Source: an uncultured Christensenella sp. (GTDB lineage Bacteria > Bacillota > Clostridia > Christensenellales > UBA3700). From it: a DNA stretch of 64,000 bases. Below, one piece after another: positions 43,537 to 53,523 of the stretch; position 1 is the first letter of the stretch; each line of letters starts with the position of its first letter. The stretch is taken from the NCBI GenBank assembly GCA_949290515.1, contig CASERZ010000002.1:1-64000 (forward strand), given 5' to 3'. Made by a program: the position numbers and the translations under genes. The notes under the pieces were generated by a model that saw only the letters and a program-made list of their open reading frames with translations, did not search any database and was not told the origin of the DNA.

Positions 43537-44973
43537 TCAGAGAGATTTGTTTTTTCGCCGCGAAGAAAGCTGTTTGATAAGCTTTTGTTTATCCTTTTGA
43601 ATTACGGTGGGTAGCGGCGCGGGAAGCTTAGCCGCTTTAGGTTTTGCGGCTAGATAATAACGGAGTGCGTCAAGCGCGTGGTCGTCTTTTTTAATAGGTT
43701 TGTCTCCCTTTCCCCACCAGTAAGTTTTCAGCTCGCGTATGAGATTTGTACAACACGAGAAGATTTTGATTTTGTCCGCCGTGAAATAACTTTTGACCTG
43801 AGCGATACCCGAGAAAAGCTGTTTGTCGACGTTGGTATTGACGAGTATGCCTCTATCGTAGAAGAGTTCGGATACGCTTTTAGCCGAAGCGAGAGTATGC
43901 TGGTCGGCAGCACTGTCGATTAGAGCGGTAAGTCTGCCCTTTGCGTCGGTGTGCCAGTTGAGCTTATGAGCTAGTTCCTTAATTTTTTGCGCGTGGTAGT
44001 CTACGTCTTTTCCCGCCATATACCATTCCCCGACCACGTATACGGTGCCGTCGTAGTCCGTCGCAAAAAACAGACAGGCAAGCGGATTGTTAAGACCCGG
44101 GTCGATAGATATACCGTCCTGCCATTCGAAAGGCACGTCAAAAGGTTGGATGACGTGCCTTGATTGTTCGAACTCTTTATAGACCATACCCTCTGCTTCG
44201 CAGAATCTTCCGTAACGTCTTGAAGACAGCGTTTCTTCGTCCAGACACTTTGAAAGGGCTTCGACTTCGGATTTATCCAGAAAGGGATTGTCCGCCCATT
44301 CGATATGTTCGTGCCATACTTCTTTGTCGTCTTTTGAATTGAGATAAATCTCGTCATACACCCACGTTAAGCCTTTGAGAGGCGTCATCGTACCCCAAAT
44401 ATCTCCTACTCGGTCAATAACTCTCATACGGCATTCGTCGTAAATATCCTTAGGCGGCTCTTCGTCAAACCACACGAAGTCCAGCGACGTACCCTGAAAC
44501 TTTTCTCTGCCCTGGTCGCAGCTTTTGAACGAAACCTTTGACAGTCCGCCGAATACGTTGCGGATAAGCACGTAATCTATGATACCGTACTCAGCCGACG
44601 ATTTTTTACCCGAAGACATCACTACGTCGGCAATCCATTCGGGGCGCAGATAACTCATAAACTTGCTTTGCGCGACGTCTCTCTGCACCTCGTAGGACAG
44701 CGAAACAATCCAGCCTGAAACGTCTTTTCTGTTTTGTCTGTAAGGGTGAATACCTCTCGCCCACCATACCGCTTCGACCGCACCGCACTCAGTTTTTCCG
44801 CTTCTGTTACCGCCGAAGACCCAGCGGTTACGGCAGAGGCACTTGTGAAACGCGAGCTGTTTTTCATGTACTTTTTCTCCTGTGTTGTAATGCGACAATT
44901 TGTCGCCGTCAAGCCTTTTTTCCTGTTCTTTTTCAATGGCAAGTATTCTGCCGAGTAATTGCTTTTCCGTCAT
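43537..44973 (-). CDS. terL: Terminase large subunit
   Basis: 478-aa packaging motor. ATPase: Walker A GGNRSGKT (54-61), Walker B VWFDEE (167-172), coupling motif WGTMTP. Nuclease: D291 in SIDPGLNNP, D353 in LIDSAAD, and the DDHALDALRY triad region (430-439) with D430/D431 and D435. All catalytic residues are present. The ATG has no clear Shine-Dalgarno. It is first in the structural operon; no small terminase gene is found upstream, where a plus-strand gene lies instead. Confidence 0.93.
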   Translation of the reverse strand: MTEKQLLGRILAIEKEQEKRLDGDKLSHYNTGEKVHEKQLAFHKCLCRNRWVFGGNRSGKTECGAVEAVWWARGIHPYRQNRKDVSGWIVSLSYEVQRDVAQSKFMSYLRPEWIADVVMSSGKKSSAEYGIIDYVLIRNVFGGLSKVSFKSCDQGREKFQGTSLDFVWFDEEPPKDIYDECRMRVIDRVGDIWGTMTPLKGLTWVYDEIYLNSKDDKEVWHEHIEWADNPFLDKSEVEALSKCLDEETLSSRRYGRFCEAEGMVYKEFEQSRHVIQPFDVPFEWQDGISIDPGLNNPLACLFFATDYDGTVYVVGEWYMAGKDVDYHAQKIKELAHKLNWHTDAKGRLTALIDSAADQHTLASAKSVSELFYDRGILVNTNVDKQLFSGIAQVKSYFTADKIKIFSCCTNLIRELKTYWWGKGDKPIKKDDHALDALRYYLAAKPKAAKLPAPLPTVIQKDKQKLIKQLSSRRKNKSL

Positions 44974-45022
44974 AATTCGTCACAATAAATACACTTTTTT
45001 TCATTTTGCTGGTCGAATTGTA

Positions 45023-45051
45023 TTGTAAAAATAATAAATGTAGAATATAAT
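45023..45051 (+). promoter_or_regulatory. Sigma-A promoter for the SH3-like secreted protein gene
   Basis: TTGTAA (45023-45028), 17-bp spacer, TATAAT (45046-45051), leader of about 20 bases. It lies in the 100-base gap that should also hold the oppositely directed terL promoter, so the two may interfere. Confidence 0.7.
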
Positions 45052-45076
45052 TAAGATAATAAAGAGCGAGGTTTGT

Positions 45077-45832
45077 ATGAAAAAACTGATACTTGTTACG
45101 CTTCTACTCGTATTTATAATGATACCGTTTACCTTAGGCGGTACGGTACTTGCCGAGGATGAAGGCAAACTCTATTATTATGTTTTCTATGACAATGAGA
45201 TCCCGGTTTTTGCCGACACCGACGGAGGCACCCCGATTTTCTATATACCCGGGACTTACGCATATCAGTTTGATACCGAAGTCGAAGGCAAGGATTTTGT
45301 CAAGATTACCTACAACGGCAAGGAAGGCTATATCGGCAAATCGCATCACAACTCTACCCACGAGGTAAAGCTCGACTGGCAGGGCGAATATTTCTATACA
45401 ATCGAATTCGATATTACCGCAACTGGTAACATAGATATTTATAGCGACAATACTATGACGTCGGCTATACCTTATGCCGCTTCTTCCACCAAAATAAACA
45501 AAGTGTACAGCTATTATAAGGCGAATGACGTTTATTATTTCTATATCAACTATACCTATGCGACCTTACCCGCTATGGACGGCTATATCAAAGTATCCGA
45601 TACTTCCTTAAGCGGTTTTACCTCTGCGTCGGTACCTCAGAATCCCCATTATGTAGAGGAAACCAAACCCGAAACTCCCGATGAAGACAACCCTTCGGGC
45701 GATAATCCCGACGGAATAGTAGAGCCTACCAACAATCTCGAGAGATATATCCTAATAGCGGTGATAGCTGTACTTTGCGTAGTAATCGTTGTGCTTGTAT
45801 TCTTGCCCAACAAAAACCGCAAGTCCAACTAA
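45077..45832 (+). CDS. Secreted/anchored SH3-like protein
   Basis: 251-aa exported protein. Signal peptide residues 1-~26 (KKLILVTLLLVFIMIPFTLGG..VLA). Two SH3-like beta units follow, ~32-90 (...VFADTDGGTPIFYIPGTYAYQF..YNGKEGYIGKS) and ~105-180 (...IDIYSDNTMTSAIPYAASS..). A Pro/Asp/Glu linker (~190-220) and a C-terminal membrane helix (~226-245) with NKNRK anchor end it. Such bacterial SH3-like proteins bind cell wall. It is encoded against the phage operon with its own promoter and terminator, so it may be a host gene flanking the phage or a cargo gene expressed in the lysogen. Confidence 0.75.
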   Translation: MKKLILVTLLLVFIMIPFTLGGTVLAEDEGKLYYYVFYDNEIPVFADTDGGTPIFYIPGTYAYQFDTEVEGKDFVKITYNGKEGYIGKSHHNSTHEVKLDWQGEYFYTIEFDITATGNIDIYSDNTMTSAIPYAASSTKINKVYSYYKANDVYYFYINYTYATLPAMDGYIKVSDTSLSGFTSASVPQNPHYVEETKPETPDEDNPSGDNPDGIVEPTNNLERYILIAVIAVLCVVIVVLVFLPNKNRKSN

Positions 45833-45880
45833 AACCGACTAATCACTTTTCGCTCAAAACATAACAATTTGTATTTCATA

Positions 45881-45914
45881 CAAAAAGCCGTATTCTTACG
45901 GCTTTATTTTTTTA
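45881..45914. terminator. Bidirectional terminator
   Basis: AAAGCCGTA (45884-45892) and TACGGCTTT (45897-45905) with ATTTTTTT to the right and TTTTTG on the opposite strand. It ends both the SH3-like gene and the convergent regulator gene. Confidence 0.85.
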
Positions 45915-45957
45915 CCTCAAAGGCATTCTTCTTCAGCTATACTCCATCAATTCTCCG

Positions 45958-46527
45958 TCAATTCTCCGCAAGGCTTTCGCCTACGGCGTTTGTCGCAAGC
46001 ACACCCGCAACCGCGCAGGCAAGCTTTTTGATTTTGCCGTTGACGGTATTTTCCTGTCGGGCGCAATTCTTTTCGAGTTGCCAAGAGTGTGTTTCGTTTA
46101 GTCTTACAAACAATGCGTCCCTTCCGTATCGCTTGTCCAGCCACTCCTCGTCATACCCTTTTGACTTGCATACCGCAGAAAAAGACTTGAGGGCAAAGGC
46201 ATAACGCCTGAATACGGTCCTCAGACAAATTCCCAGATTTTTGGCGATGTCTTCAAACGAAGTTTTTTTCAAATACTTAAGTTCGAGGACTTCCCTGTAC
46301 TTGGGTTTGAGGTCTTGAAGAGTGTTGTCCACTATCACTTTAGCGTTTATCAAAGCCTCCTTGCGTTTGTTGTTGTCGATAATTTTTTGCATCAGGTCTA
46401 GCGTATTGCCCGCATAAGAAAAACTGCCGAGTGCAAGCGACATTGTGTAAGAATCTATCGACTTGACTATCTTGGGCAGTATTCTGTAGGACGCGAGCAA
46501 ACTTTTGGACCACGTCTCTTGATTCAT
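45958..46527 (-). CDS. Sigma-70 region 4-like regulator (phage late-type)
   Basis: 189-aa protein. A helical N-terminal part (ETWSKSLLASYRILPKIVKSIDSYTMSLALGSF) is followed by YREVLELKYLKKTSFEDIAKNLGICLRTVFRRYAFALKSFS (~75-118), a sigma region 4-type helix-turn-helix. The C terminus (~130-189) is variable, including a hydrophobic Ala-rich stretch. Similar proteins sit just before terminase genes in Bacillota phages as late regulators (ArpU-like/DUF1492-like). Of two adjacent ATGs I chose the second (46527), 7 bases after GGAGG. It is separated from terL by a terminator and a divergent gene. Confidence 0.75.
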   Translation of the reverse strand: MNQETWSKSLLASYRILPKIVKSIDSYTMSLALGSFSYAGNTLDLMQKIIDNNKRKEALINAKVIVDNTLQDLKPKYREVLELKYLKKTSFEDIAKNLGICLRTVFRRYAFALKSFSAVCKSKGYDEEWLDKRYGRDALFVRLNETHSWQLEKNCARQENTVNGKIKKLACAVAGVLATNAVGESLAEN

Positions 46528-47001
46528 CATATCACCTCCGTTTACACTCAAAGTATATTACAGGCGGTTAGACAAAAGCAATCTTTTGTGACAAATTTAT
46601 GAACATTTGTTTGCATTTTTTCGTAAAATTTTCAAAAAAGCCCTCTCTTGGGAAAAATTTTGGACAATTGATGTAAAATTGATAAAATTCAGTTATTGTT
46701 TTAGAAAATATATTTCTCTTGTATTTGCTTTATCTTTGCCTATCCCAAAAACAAACAATATCATCATCCTCTCCCCGCTTCTTTGAATACAACTTGTTTA
46801 TACCCCTTTACACTTATCTGCAAAGTTATCGACAAAGCTCATTTTCTCTACGCTCATTCTCCCCGCGCTAACTCGGCCCGCTTTACCTACGGACTATTCG
46901 GATAAAACTACAATATAAAAATTCCGATAAATAAAAATAATTTCTCACGCTTAAAAGTCAGACTCCTATATGCAGACGCTTGTATGCCAGAATAGATTTT
47001 T
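46528..47001. other. AT-rich spacer upstream of the phage regulator
   Basis: No ORF above background and no RNA gene seen. The GGAGGTGAT ribosome site of the regulator is at its left end. The reverse-strand TAATATACTTTG near 46545-46557 may hold its -10, but no matching -35 is convincing. No attachment-site repeat pairs with the murC side by eye. Confidence 0.4.
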
Positions 47002-47042
47002 TATATAAAAAACAAGGCGCACCCTTAAAAGGCACGCCTTAT
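47002..47042 (-). terminator. parE-parC terminator
   Basis: AAGGCG (47014-47019) and CGCCTT (47035-47040) extend through G-T pairs to a ~13-bp stem; the minus strand continues GTTTTTTAT. It is ~30 bases after the parC stop. Confidence 0.8.
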
Positions 47043-47072
47043 ATAATTTTACCGTATTATTTAATCAATTAT

Positions 47073-49553
47073 TTAATTAATAATATTGTGTCGTTTACAA
47101 TCGCCTATCGTAAGAATATTTTTATCCTTAGACACAATCTTTATGATATTCTTGCCCTTGTTGGCTCTGTCTTCGATACCTATCTGCTCGGTGTTGACGC
47201 TCTTGACTTCACCGTTGGGAAGCACTACCGCAAAATCGTAAGGCTCTGTCACGACGTCGATAAATACGCATTCTCCCGCCTTTGTATCGAAAATTTTGTT
47301 GCCCTTTGCCATTCTCATTCTCGGCTCGATAGTACCCAGTATCACGCGCTTTGCATAACCGCTGTCGAGTACGCTGATAATTTCGCCGTTGCCGTCGGTA
47401 TGCGTAGCAAACAGCAAGCTGTCGTCATCGTCAAAGCGCATCAGTTTTACGCCTCCCGCTTTTCTGCCCTGCGTAGGTATATCGTCGTAAGATACCAAAG
47501 CCATACCGTTTTGCGTAACAGACAAAATATATCCTCTCGCTTCTCTCGTGCCGTCGTCCACCTGAGGAGGAGTTACGAGTTCTACGGCAGTAATTCTGTC
47601 GTCTTCGTCCTTGAAAGTCATCGCCGTAGTCAACGATTTTTTATCAAAAGTGAATTCTTCGAGGTCGACGTATTTTGCCATACCCATACGGGTAACTATG
47701 AGCATCTTCTTGTCTTTGACTTCTTTTTCGTCGAAAATCTGCACGAATACGTCGTCGCTGTCCACTTTAGCGAACTTATTTACGCTCATACCGCGCGACT
47801 TCCACTTATCCTCGCCGAGTGCCGATACGGGGAATGTAACCGCATTGCCCTTTACGGTTATGCCAAACAGCATACCTTCGCTGTCCGTCTTTATGACTTT
47901 CTTTGACAAGTCCTGAGGATTGCAGTTGACGATACTCTTGGATGCGAGATTGTATCCCTTATCCAGCACGAATTTTACGTTGCCGTTGTAATGCAATACT
48001 ACGTATCCGTCTTTTTTGATTTTTGCATTGAGGTCTACTTCCACGTCGGCAATCATACTCTCGTGTACGATTTCGCTAAGGCGCGGCGTAGGATATTTCT
48101 TTTTGATTTCGAGCAGTTCTTTTTTGACTACTGTATACTGACGTGCTTTTGAATTTGTTATCGCAGTAAGATAACTTATCTTTTCAAGCAACTCTTTCTG
48201 CTCTTCGAGCATCTTGTTTATGTCTAGTTTGTTCAGACGTTTCAAAGGAATATCTAGTACGGCTATGGCTTGCTTTTCCGTCAAGTCAAACCGCATACGC
48301 AATCTGTCCTTTGCTTCCTGATAAGTCTTGCTGTCGAGGACGATATCCACTACTTCGCGGATATTGTTGACTGCTTTGAGAAGTCCTTCGAGGATATGCT
48401 CCCTCTTTTCCGCTACGTCGAGGTCGTATTTGCTTCGTCTGTAAATGACTTCGCGCTGAAACTCTACATAGTGCTTGATTATATCCAACAGTCCCAGCTG
48501 CATAGGACGGTTGTTGACGATAGCCGTCATATTCGCGCTGAAGTTGCATTGCAAATCCGTCTTTTTCAAAAGAAGCGCAATCATCGTATCGGGGTCGGCG
48601 TCTTTTTTGAGTTTTATCACGCAGCGCATACCCGTTCTGTCCGATTCGTCGACGATATCCTGAATATTACCGAACAAATCCTTGTTGTTTTCTCTCAGTT
48701 CGTTTATTCTTGCCAAAAGTAAAGCTTTATTTACCTGATAGGGAATTTCCGTAACGACTATATTCGTTCTTTCCCCTTCTTTTTCGGTATGGATTTTTGC
48801 TCTGACGACGATTCTGCCCCTACCCGTCGAGTATGCGTCGTATATACCTTGATTGTCTACGATTATGCCTCCCGTAGGAAAATCGGGCGCAGGTATGTAC
48901 TTCATCATCTCTTCGAGAGTGATGTCTTTGTTTTCGATATACGCGACTATACCGTCGATAGCTTCGCCCAAGTTGTGCGTAGGTATATTTGTCGCAAGAC
49001 CTACGGCTATGCCGTTTGCGCCGTTGACGAGAAGATTAGGCACTCTCGAAGGCAAAAGCTCAGGCTCTTCGAGAGAGTCGTCGAAGTTGAGCGTCATAGG
49101 TACGGTGTCTTTGTCGAGGTCTCTGAGCATTTCGAGCGCAAAAGGCGTCATTCTCGCTTCGGTATATCTCATTGCCGCCGCGCTGTCGCCGTCCACGCTT
49201 CCGAAGTTACCGTGACCGTCAACTAGCAACATTCTCGTATTGAAAGGCTGAGCGAGTTTTACCATCGCGCCGTATACCGAGCTGTCGCCGTGAGGGTGAT
49301 ACTTACCCAGACAGTCACCGACGATACGCGCCGATTTACGGTGAGGCTTGTCCGGCGTAGTGCCCAGCTCGAGCATCGTGTAGAGTATTCTTCTCTGTAC
49401 GGGCTTGAGACCGTCCTCTACTCTCGGCAATGCTCTGTCGAGAATAACGTATTCGCTGTACGGCAACATAGAATCGTGCAGTACCTGTTCGAATGTACCG
49501 TCGATAATCTTGGAATTGTCCACCGTTTCTTCTGTTTTTTTGTTCTTTGCCAT
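47073..49553 (-). CDS. parC: Type II DNA topoisomerase subunit A (ParC, possibly GyrA)
   Basis: 826-aa breakage-reunion subunit. It has the [13 protein letters not shown] start region, [20 protein letters not shown] with quinolone-region residues, the catalytic Tyr130 in AMRYTEARM, a coiled-coil gate with [12 protein letters not shown], and a C-terminal beta-pinwheel (~500-810). A canonical GyrA box (QRRGGKG) is not visible; [10 protein letters not shown] is the nearest sequence. This favours topoisomerase IV (chromosome decatenation), but the A subunit [10 protein letters not shown] motif is gyrase-like, so gyrA remains possible. It follows the B subunit gene by 48 bases, together forming one operon. 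Confidence 0.85.
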   Translation of the reverse strand: MAKNKKTEETVDNSKIIDGTFEQVLHDSMLPYSEYVILDRALPRVEDGLKPVQRRILYTMLELGTTPDKPHRKSARIVGDCLGKYHPHGDSSVYGAMVKLAQPFNTRMLLVDGHGNFGSVDGDSAAAMRYTEARMTPFALEMLRDLDKDTVPMTLNFDDSLEEPELLPSRVPNLLVNGANGIAVGLATNIPTHNLGEAIDGIVAYIENKDITLEEMMKYIPAPDFPTGGIIVDNQGIYDAYSTGRGRIVVRAKIHTEKEGERTNIVVTEIPYQVNKALLLARINELRENNKDLFGNIQDIVDESDRTGMRCVIKLKKDADPDTMIALLLKKTDLQCNFSANMTAIVNNRPMQLGLLDIIKHYVEFQREVIYRRSKYDLDVAEKREHILEGLLKAVNNIREVVDIVLDSKTYQEAKDRLRMRFDLTEKQAIAVLDIPLKRLNKLDINKMLEEQKELLEKISYLTAITNSKARQYTVVKKELLEIKKKYPTPRLSEIVHESMIADVEVDLNAKIKKDGYVVLHYNGNVKFVLDKGYNLASKSIVNCNPQDLSKKVIKTDSEGMLFGITVKGNAVTFPVSALGEDKWKSRGMSVNKFAKVDSDDVFVQIFDEKEVKDKKMLIVTRMGMAKYVDLEEFTFDKKSLTTAMTFKDEDDRITAVELVTPPQVDDGTREARGYILSVTQNGMALVSYDDIPTQGRKAGGVKLMRFDDDDSLLFATHTDGNGEIISVLDSGYAKRVILGTIEPRMRMAKGNKIFDTKAGECVFIDVVTEPYDFAVVLPNGEVKSVNTEQIGIEDRANKGKNIIKIVSKDKNILTIGDCKRHNIIN

Positions 49554-49601
49554 ATTTATCCTTATTTTGATATAGGTTTTGATATACGCTGTGCGTAATT
49601 A

Positions 49602-51596
49602 TTAGTCTTTGTTGTCGGGAGCGTGCATATCGGCAGCTTTTTTCGTTTCGATAAAGTTATCCTGCTTATTGAAGTTTGCGTATTCGAAGATATATTCTCT
49701 TCTCATTTCCGCACCGTCGCCCATAAGCGTAACAATAAGCCTGTCGGCTTCCGCGCTGTCGTCGATAGACACTTTCATAAGCGAGCGACCCTTGGGGTCC
49801 ATAGTTGTCTCCCACAGCTGTTCGGGATTCATCTCGCCAAGACCTTTATACCTTTGCAAGGTATAGTTCTTTCCCACGTGCGCGAGAATTTGTTGCAATT
49901 GCTCGTCGTCGTATGCGTATTTGACAGTGTTTTTCTCTGTGATTTTATACAGAGGGGGCATACCGATATACAGGTGTCCGCCCGTAATGAGGGGGCGCAT
50001 ATACCTGAAGAAGAACGTCAGAAGTATTGCCCTTATATGCGCTCCGTCCTGGTCGGCGTCGGCAAGAATTATTACCTTATTGTATTTGAGATTTGCCTCG
50101 TTGAAATCTCTGCCGAAGCCCGTACCCAAAGCGTTGATGATAGTCTTTATCTCCTCGTTTTTGAGTATCTCTTCTACTTTCTTTTTCTCGACGTTGAGAG
50201 GTTTACCTCTCAAAGGCAGAATAGCTTGACAAGACCTGTCTCTGCCCTGCTTCGCACTTCCGCCCGCGCTTTCTCCCTCAACTATGAACAATTCGTTGAG
50301 TTCGGGTTTTCTGCCCGAGCAGTTTGCCATCTTTCCTATGAGCGCAGAGGACGACATACTGTTTATGTTTCGCGCTACCGATTTAGCCTTTGCCGCGCTT
50401 TCTCTCGCTTTTGCGGCTACCTTTGCTTTTTCGAAAATTGCGTCGATAGTATCTTTCTTAGCCTTATTCAGATAATCCTTTATACCGTCCGTCAAAAGGT
50501 TTTCGACAAGAGGTTTTACTTCGGGATTACCCAGTTTCGTCTTGGTCTGTCCCTCGAACTGCATATCCTGCATCTTGACGGTAAGCACTGCCGTAAGTCC
50601 CTCACGGTAGTCCTCTCCGTTGAAGTTTTGCTGTTTGTCTTTGATGATGTTTTTAGCTCGTCCGAAGTCGTTGAGCGCTCTTGTCAAAGCCGAACGGAAA
50701 CCCGTTTCGTGCGTACCGCCCTCGGTAGTCGGAATATTGTTGACGTAACTGAATACGTCTTCGGTATATGTATCCGTATGCTGAAAAGCCAGCTGTACGA
50801 CAAAAAATCCCTGCTTCTTCTCTATGAATGCGGGAGGATTGTACTTGACCGATTTACCCTCGTTGAGGTGTACGACAAAGTCGCTTATTCCGCCCGTATA
50901 GCAATAATTACGTACTTTAGGACGTCCGCTTTCGGTCAGCTGACGATGGTCGGTAAGCGAAAGTTTTACTCCGCCGTTAAGAAAAGCAAGTTCCCTCAAT
51001 CTCTTTGAGATTGTATCGAAAGAAAATTCCTCTTTCCCGAAAACTCTAGCGTCAGGCTTGAACGTAACCTTTGTACCCTTGAGTTTTTTCTCACAGGGCT
51101 TAGATGTCAAATCTTCGAGTTTTCTACCGCTTGCGATTTCTCCGTTAGGAAGCTGATAGGAGTGAAACTTCATCGTATACTGCGTACCGCTTTTAAAAAC
51201 GTCTACGGTAAGCCATTCAGAAAGCGCGTTAGTAACAGACGCGCCTACGCCGTGCAGACCGCCCGAGACGGAATAGTTTTTGTTATTGAATTTACCGCCC
51301 GCGTGCAAAACGGTAAATATAAGTTCCACCGCGGGGATTTTCTTCTGCGGGTGAATGTCCACGGGGATACCTCTGCCGTTATCCGTAACGCTGATAACGT
51401 TGTCGGGGAAAATCTCTATATCAATAGAATTACCGTAGCCGTTGAGAATTTCGTCCATACCGTTGTCGACGATTTCCCAAAGGATATGGTGAAGTCCCTT
51501 GACTCCCGTAGTGCCGATATACATACCGGGTCTTTTTCTTACCGCATCGAGTCCCTCGATGACGTCAATGTCTTTTGCGCCGTAATCTTGTGCCAT
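49602..51596 (-). CDS. parE: Type II DNA topoisomerase subunit B (ParE, possibly GyrB)
   Basis: 664-aa ATPase subunit. GHKL motifs: EIVDNGMDE (Mg-binding Asn), DNGRGIPVD, GGLHGVGAS. Transducer QTKTKLGNPEV; TOPRIM EGESAGGSAKQGRDR and DADQDGAHI; C-terminal RYKGLGEMNPEQLWETTMDP. No gyrase-specific insert. The frame remains open 61 codons upstream, but ATG at 51596 (MAQDYGAKDIDVIEGLDAVRKRPGMYIG) has AAGGAA upstream and matches family length. The HAGGKFNNKNYSVSGGLHGVGASV form is typical of the Clostridia topoisomerase IV pair. Confidence 0.88.
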   Translation of the reverse strand: MAQDYGAKDIDVIEGLDAVRKRPGMYIGTTGVKGLHHILWEIVDNGMDEILNGYGNSIDIEIFPDNVISVTDNGRGIPVDIHPQKKIPAVELIFTVLHAGGKFNNKNYSVSGGLHGVGASVTNALSEWLTVDVFKSGTQYTMKFHSYQLPNGEIASGRKLEDLTSKPCEKKLKGTKVTFKPDARVFGKEEFSFDTISKRLRELAFLNGGVKLSLTDHRQLTESGRPKVRNYCYTGGISDFVVHLNEGKSVKYNPPAFIEKKQGFFVVQLAFQHTDTYTEDVFSYVNNIPTTEGGTHETGFRSALTRALNDFGRAKNIIKDKQQNFNGEDYREGLTAVLTVKMQDMQFEGQTKTKLGNPEVKPLVENLLTDGIKDYLNKAKKDTIDAIFEKAKVAAKARESAAKAKSVARNINSMSSSALIGKMANCSGRKPELNELFIVEGESAGGSAKQGRDRSCQAILPLRGKPLNVEKKKVEEILKNEEIKTIINALGTGFGRDFNEANLKYNKVIILADADQDGAHIRAILLTFFFRYMRPLITGGHLYIGMPPLYKITEKNTVKYAYDDEQLQQILAHVGKNYTLQRYKGLGEMNPEQLWETTMDPKGRSLMKVSIDDSAEADRLIVTLMGDGAEMRREYIFEYANFNKQDNFIETKKAADMHAPDNKD

Positions 51597-52108
51597 ATTA
51601 TTTCCTTGAAAATGCCGAATGTAATTCGGTTGTGCCTTTCGGCAAGAGGTACTGCTTGTCCTAAAGCCTGTCTGTATCCTCGGACAGGTACGGCTCAAGT
51701 CAGCAAAAAGTTGTTTTCTTAAAGTCAAATTCTGACGTCTGATTTTTCTTAGGTCAAATTCTTTCGTCCAATCAAACACTGCGTATGCTTTTCGGCAAGA
51801 TTTGTTTAGCCTGAATGCTTAATCAGCTATTCGGATATCAATCATTGCCTGTTTGAATATTTGACAATTCTGTATTTTCCCTACTGTTTTATAATTCGAC
51901 TGTTTACCGTTTGACTTTTCACTATTCTTTGATACGACCGAGTTATACTCGGTCGCGCTTAAAAAGTCTGTCTGTACGGCTGTCGCATATAGCCAAAGCC
52001 TGTTATGCCCCCTTAAATCCCGCCTTAAATTGTAAGCCGTCCGCTTATCAGCCAAACTGCTATCATAATGTTACAATAATTAATGCAACATACTACAATA
52101 TGTTTGCT
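51597..52108. other. Spacer with two hairpins between hydrolase and parE
   Basis: No gene seen. CGACCGAGT-TAT-ACTCGGTCG (51935-51955) is a 9-bp perfect hairpin without a T tail. CCTGTC/GACAGG (51668-51688) lies in what would be the parE leader. The phrase 'GGTCAAATTCT..' recurs in short direct repeats at 51724-51760. I see no promoter with both boxes. Confidence 0.4.
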
Positions 52109-53434
52109 TTATTTTGCACCGTCCGCTTTAGTCTTACTGCCCGCGCCCGTCTTTCTTTCGGTAGACAACTTTGCTTTTGCCGTAGTTTTAGCGGTTGTTG
52201 TCTTAGGTTTTGCGCTTGCGGGAGTTTTGCTCTTTTCTGCGCTTGCACTCTTTTCGGAAGAGTCCGACTTTGCCTTCGTCTCGGCAGACTTTGCAGCAGC
52301 CGATTTTACCGTTTTCGTTGTCGGTGTCTGACTTTTCGCTTCGTTGTCCTCTGCATTCGAAGCATTGCTCTTTCTTTGCTTTGTCGCAGAAGTCTTTTGG
52401 GGTTTTACCTTTTCGCCTTGCGCCGTCGATTGAGCTTCGCTTATCTGTGAAGGCTTTGAGCCGTCATTGTCCGCTTTCTCGCTCTTTTCGGACTTTGCCC
52501 CGCTCTTTACAGGCAAAACGATACTGCTTATCCAGTCGCTAACGTCCTGATATACTTCCGCTTTGTTAAGCTCGTTGAGAATCTCGTGACGGGCGTTGTT
52601 GTATAGTTTGATTTTGACGTTTTTAATTCCGTTGTCAACATACAAATCGTACAATTCTCTTACAAGCTTGCCCATATTGCCTACGGGGTCCTTGTCGCCG
52701 CTTATGATAAACAAAGGCAAGTCCTTGTTTATCTTGTCGAGTCTTTCCTGTTCGTATATCTTTATAAGTCCGTCAAAGAAGTACTTATAAAACCCTATCG
52801 ACATAGTGTAATTGCAGAATTTATCGTTGTTATACTTTTCGCAAGCGTCCACATCTCTGTTAAGCCAAGCGTTTTTTCTTTTTTCGTGTTTGAAAGGCTT
52901 GTCGTAACCGCCGAAAGAAAGTTTTCTGATAAGATTAGCGGGCTTATCCTTACCGTAAAGCTTGAATTGCATATTTGCGACTTTTCTACCCATTTTGACG
53001 TCGGAGTTATCCATACGTGCCGACCCGCAAAGAACGCAGCCGTTTATTTTGTCGCTGTTTTGCTGTATATATCCTTGTGCGAGGAAAGACCCGTAACTGT
53101 GACCGAAAACTATAGTCGGTACGTCGGGATATTTTGACTGAAGATAGTCCGTGAGAATAATCGCGTCGTCGACGGTATCGAAATAGGTATGTCCGTCGGG
53201 CACTTTGCCCAAATTTTCCTCTCCCGCCGTAAAACCGTGTCCCCTGTGGTCATCTCCTGCCACAGCAAAGCCTAGATTGCAAAGGTATCTTGCGAAGTCG
53301 TCGTATCTGTCAATATACTCAACCATACCGTGCAAAATCTGAACGATTCCTTTTACTTTACCGTCAGGCAACCAAAAAGACACACTGAATTCGTAACCGT
53401 CCTTACCCTTAAGAACTTCTTTAAAATTTTTCAT
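52109..53434 (-). CDS. Alpha/beta hydrolase (lysophospholipase-like) with long basic tail
   Basis: 441-aa protein. Residues 1-~310 form an alpha/beta hydrolase of the monoacylglycerol lipase/lysophospholipase group: HGMVEYIDRYDDFA, GDDHRGHG, nucleophile Ser113 in GHSYGS, Asp249 in SGDKDPVG and His283 in NARHEILNE. Residues 311-441 are a disordered Lys/Ala/Ser/Thr-rich tail (TKTVKSAAAKSAETKAKS-like), recalling histone H1-type tails; this is absent from normal family members. Such a tail could bind nucleic acid, anionic lipid or wall polymer. GGAGAG precedes the ATG. No signal peptide. Substrate unknown. Confidence 0.85.
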   Translation of the reverse strand: MKNFKEVLKGKDGYEFSVSFWLPDGKVKGIVQILHGMVEYIDRYDDFARYLCNLGFAVAGDDHRGHGFTAGEENLGKVPDGHTYFDTVDDAIILTDYLQSKYPDVPTIVFGHSYGSFLAQGYIQQNSDKINGCVLCGSARMDNSDVKMGRKVANMQFKLYGKDKPANLIRKLSFGGYDKPFKHEKRKNAWLNRDVDACEKYNNDKFCNYTMSIGFYKYFFDGLIKIYEQERLDKINKDLPLFIISGDKDPVGNMGKLVRELYDLYVDNGIKNVKIKLYNNARHEILNELNKAEVYQDVSDWISSIVLPVKSGAKSEKSEKADNDGSKPSQISEAQSTAQGEKVKPQKTSATKQRKSNASNAEDNEAKSQTPTTKTVKSAAAKSAETKAKSDSSEKSASAEKSKTPASAKPKTTTAKTTAKAKLSTERKTGAGSKTKADGAK

Positions 53435-53523
53435 ACTCTCTCCTTAGCAAAAGCGTCGGATTTTTGCTTTTAAAAAATCAAACGCATACCTTAACAAAAA
53501 TCAAACACATCCCGAACATATAC

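Noticed and set aside
34762-47072. Attachment sites (attL/attR) around the phage-like cassette
   Set aside because: By eye I found no shared direct repeat between the murC side and the parC side, and no tRNA target, so no att sites are called.
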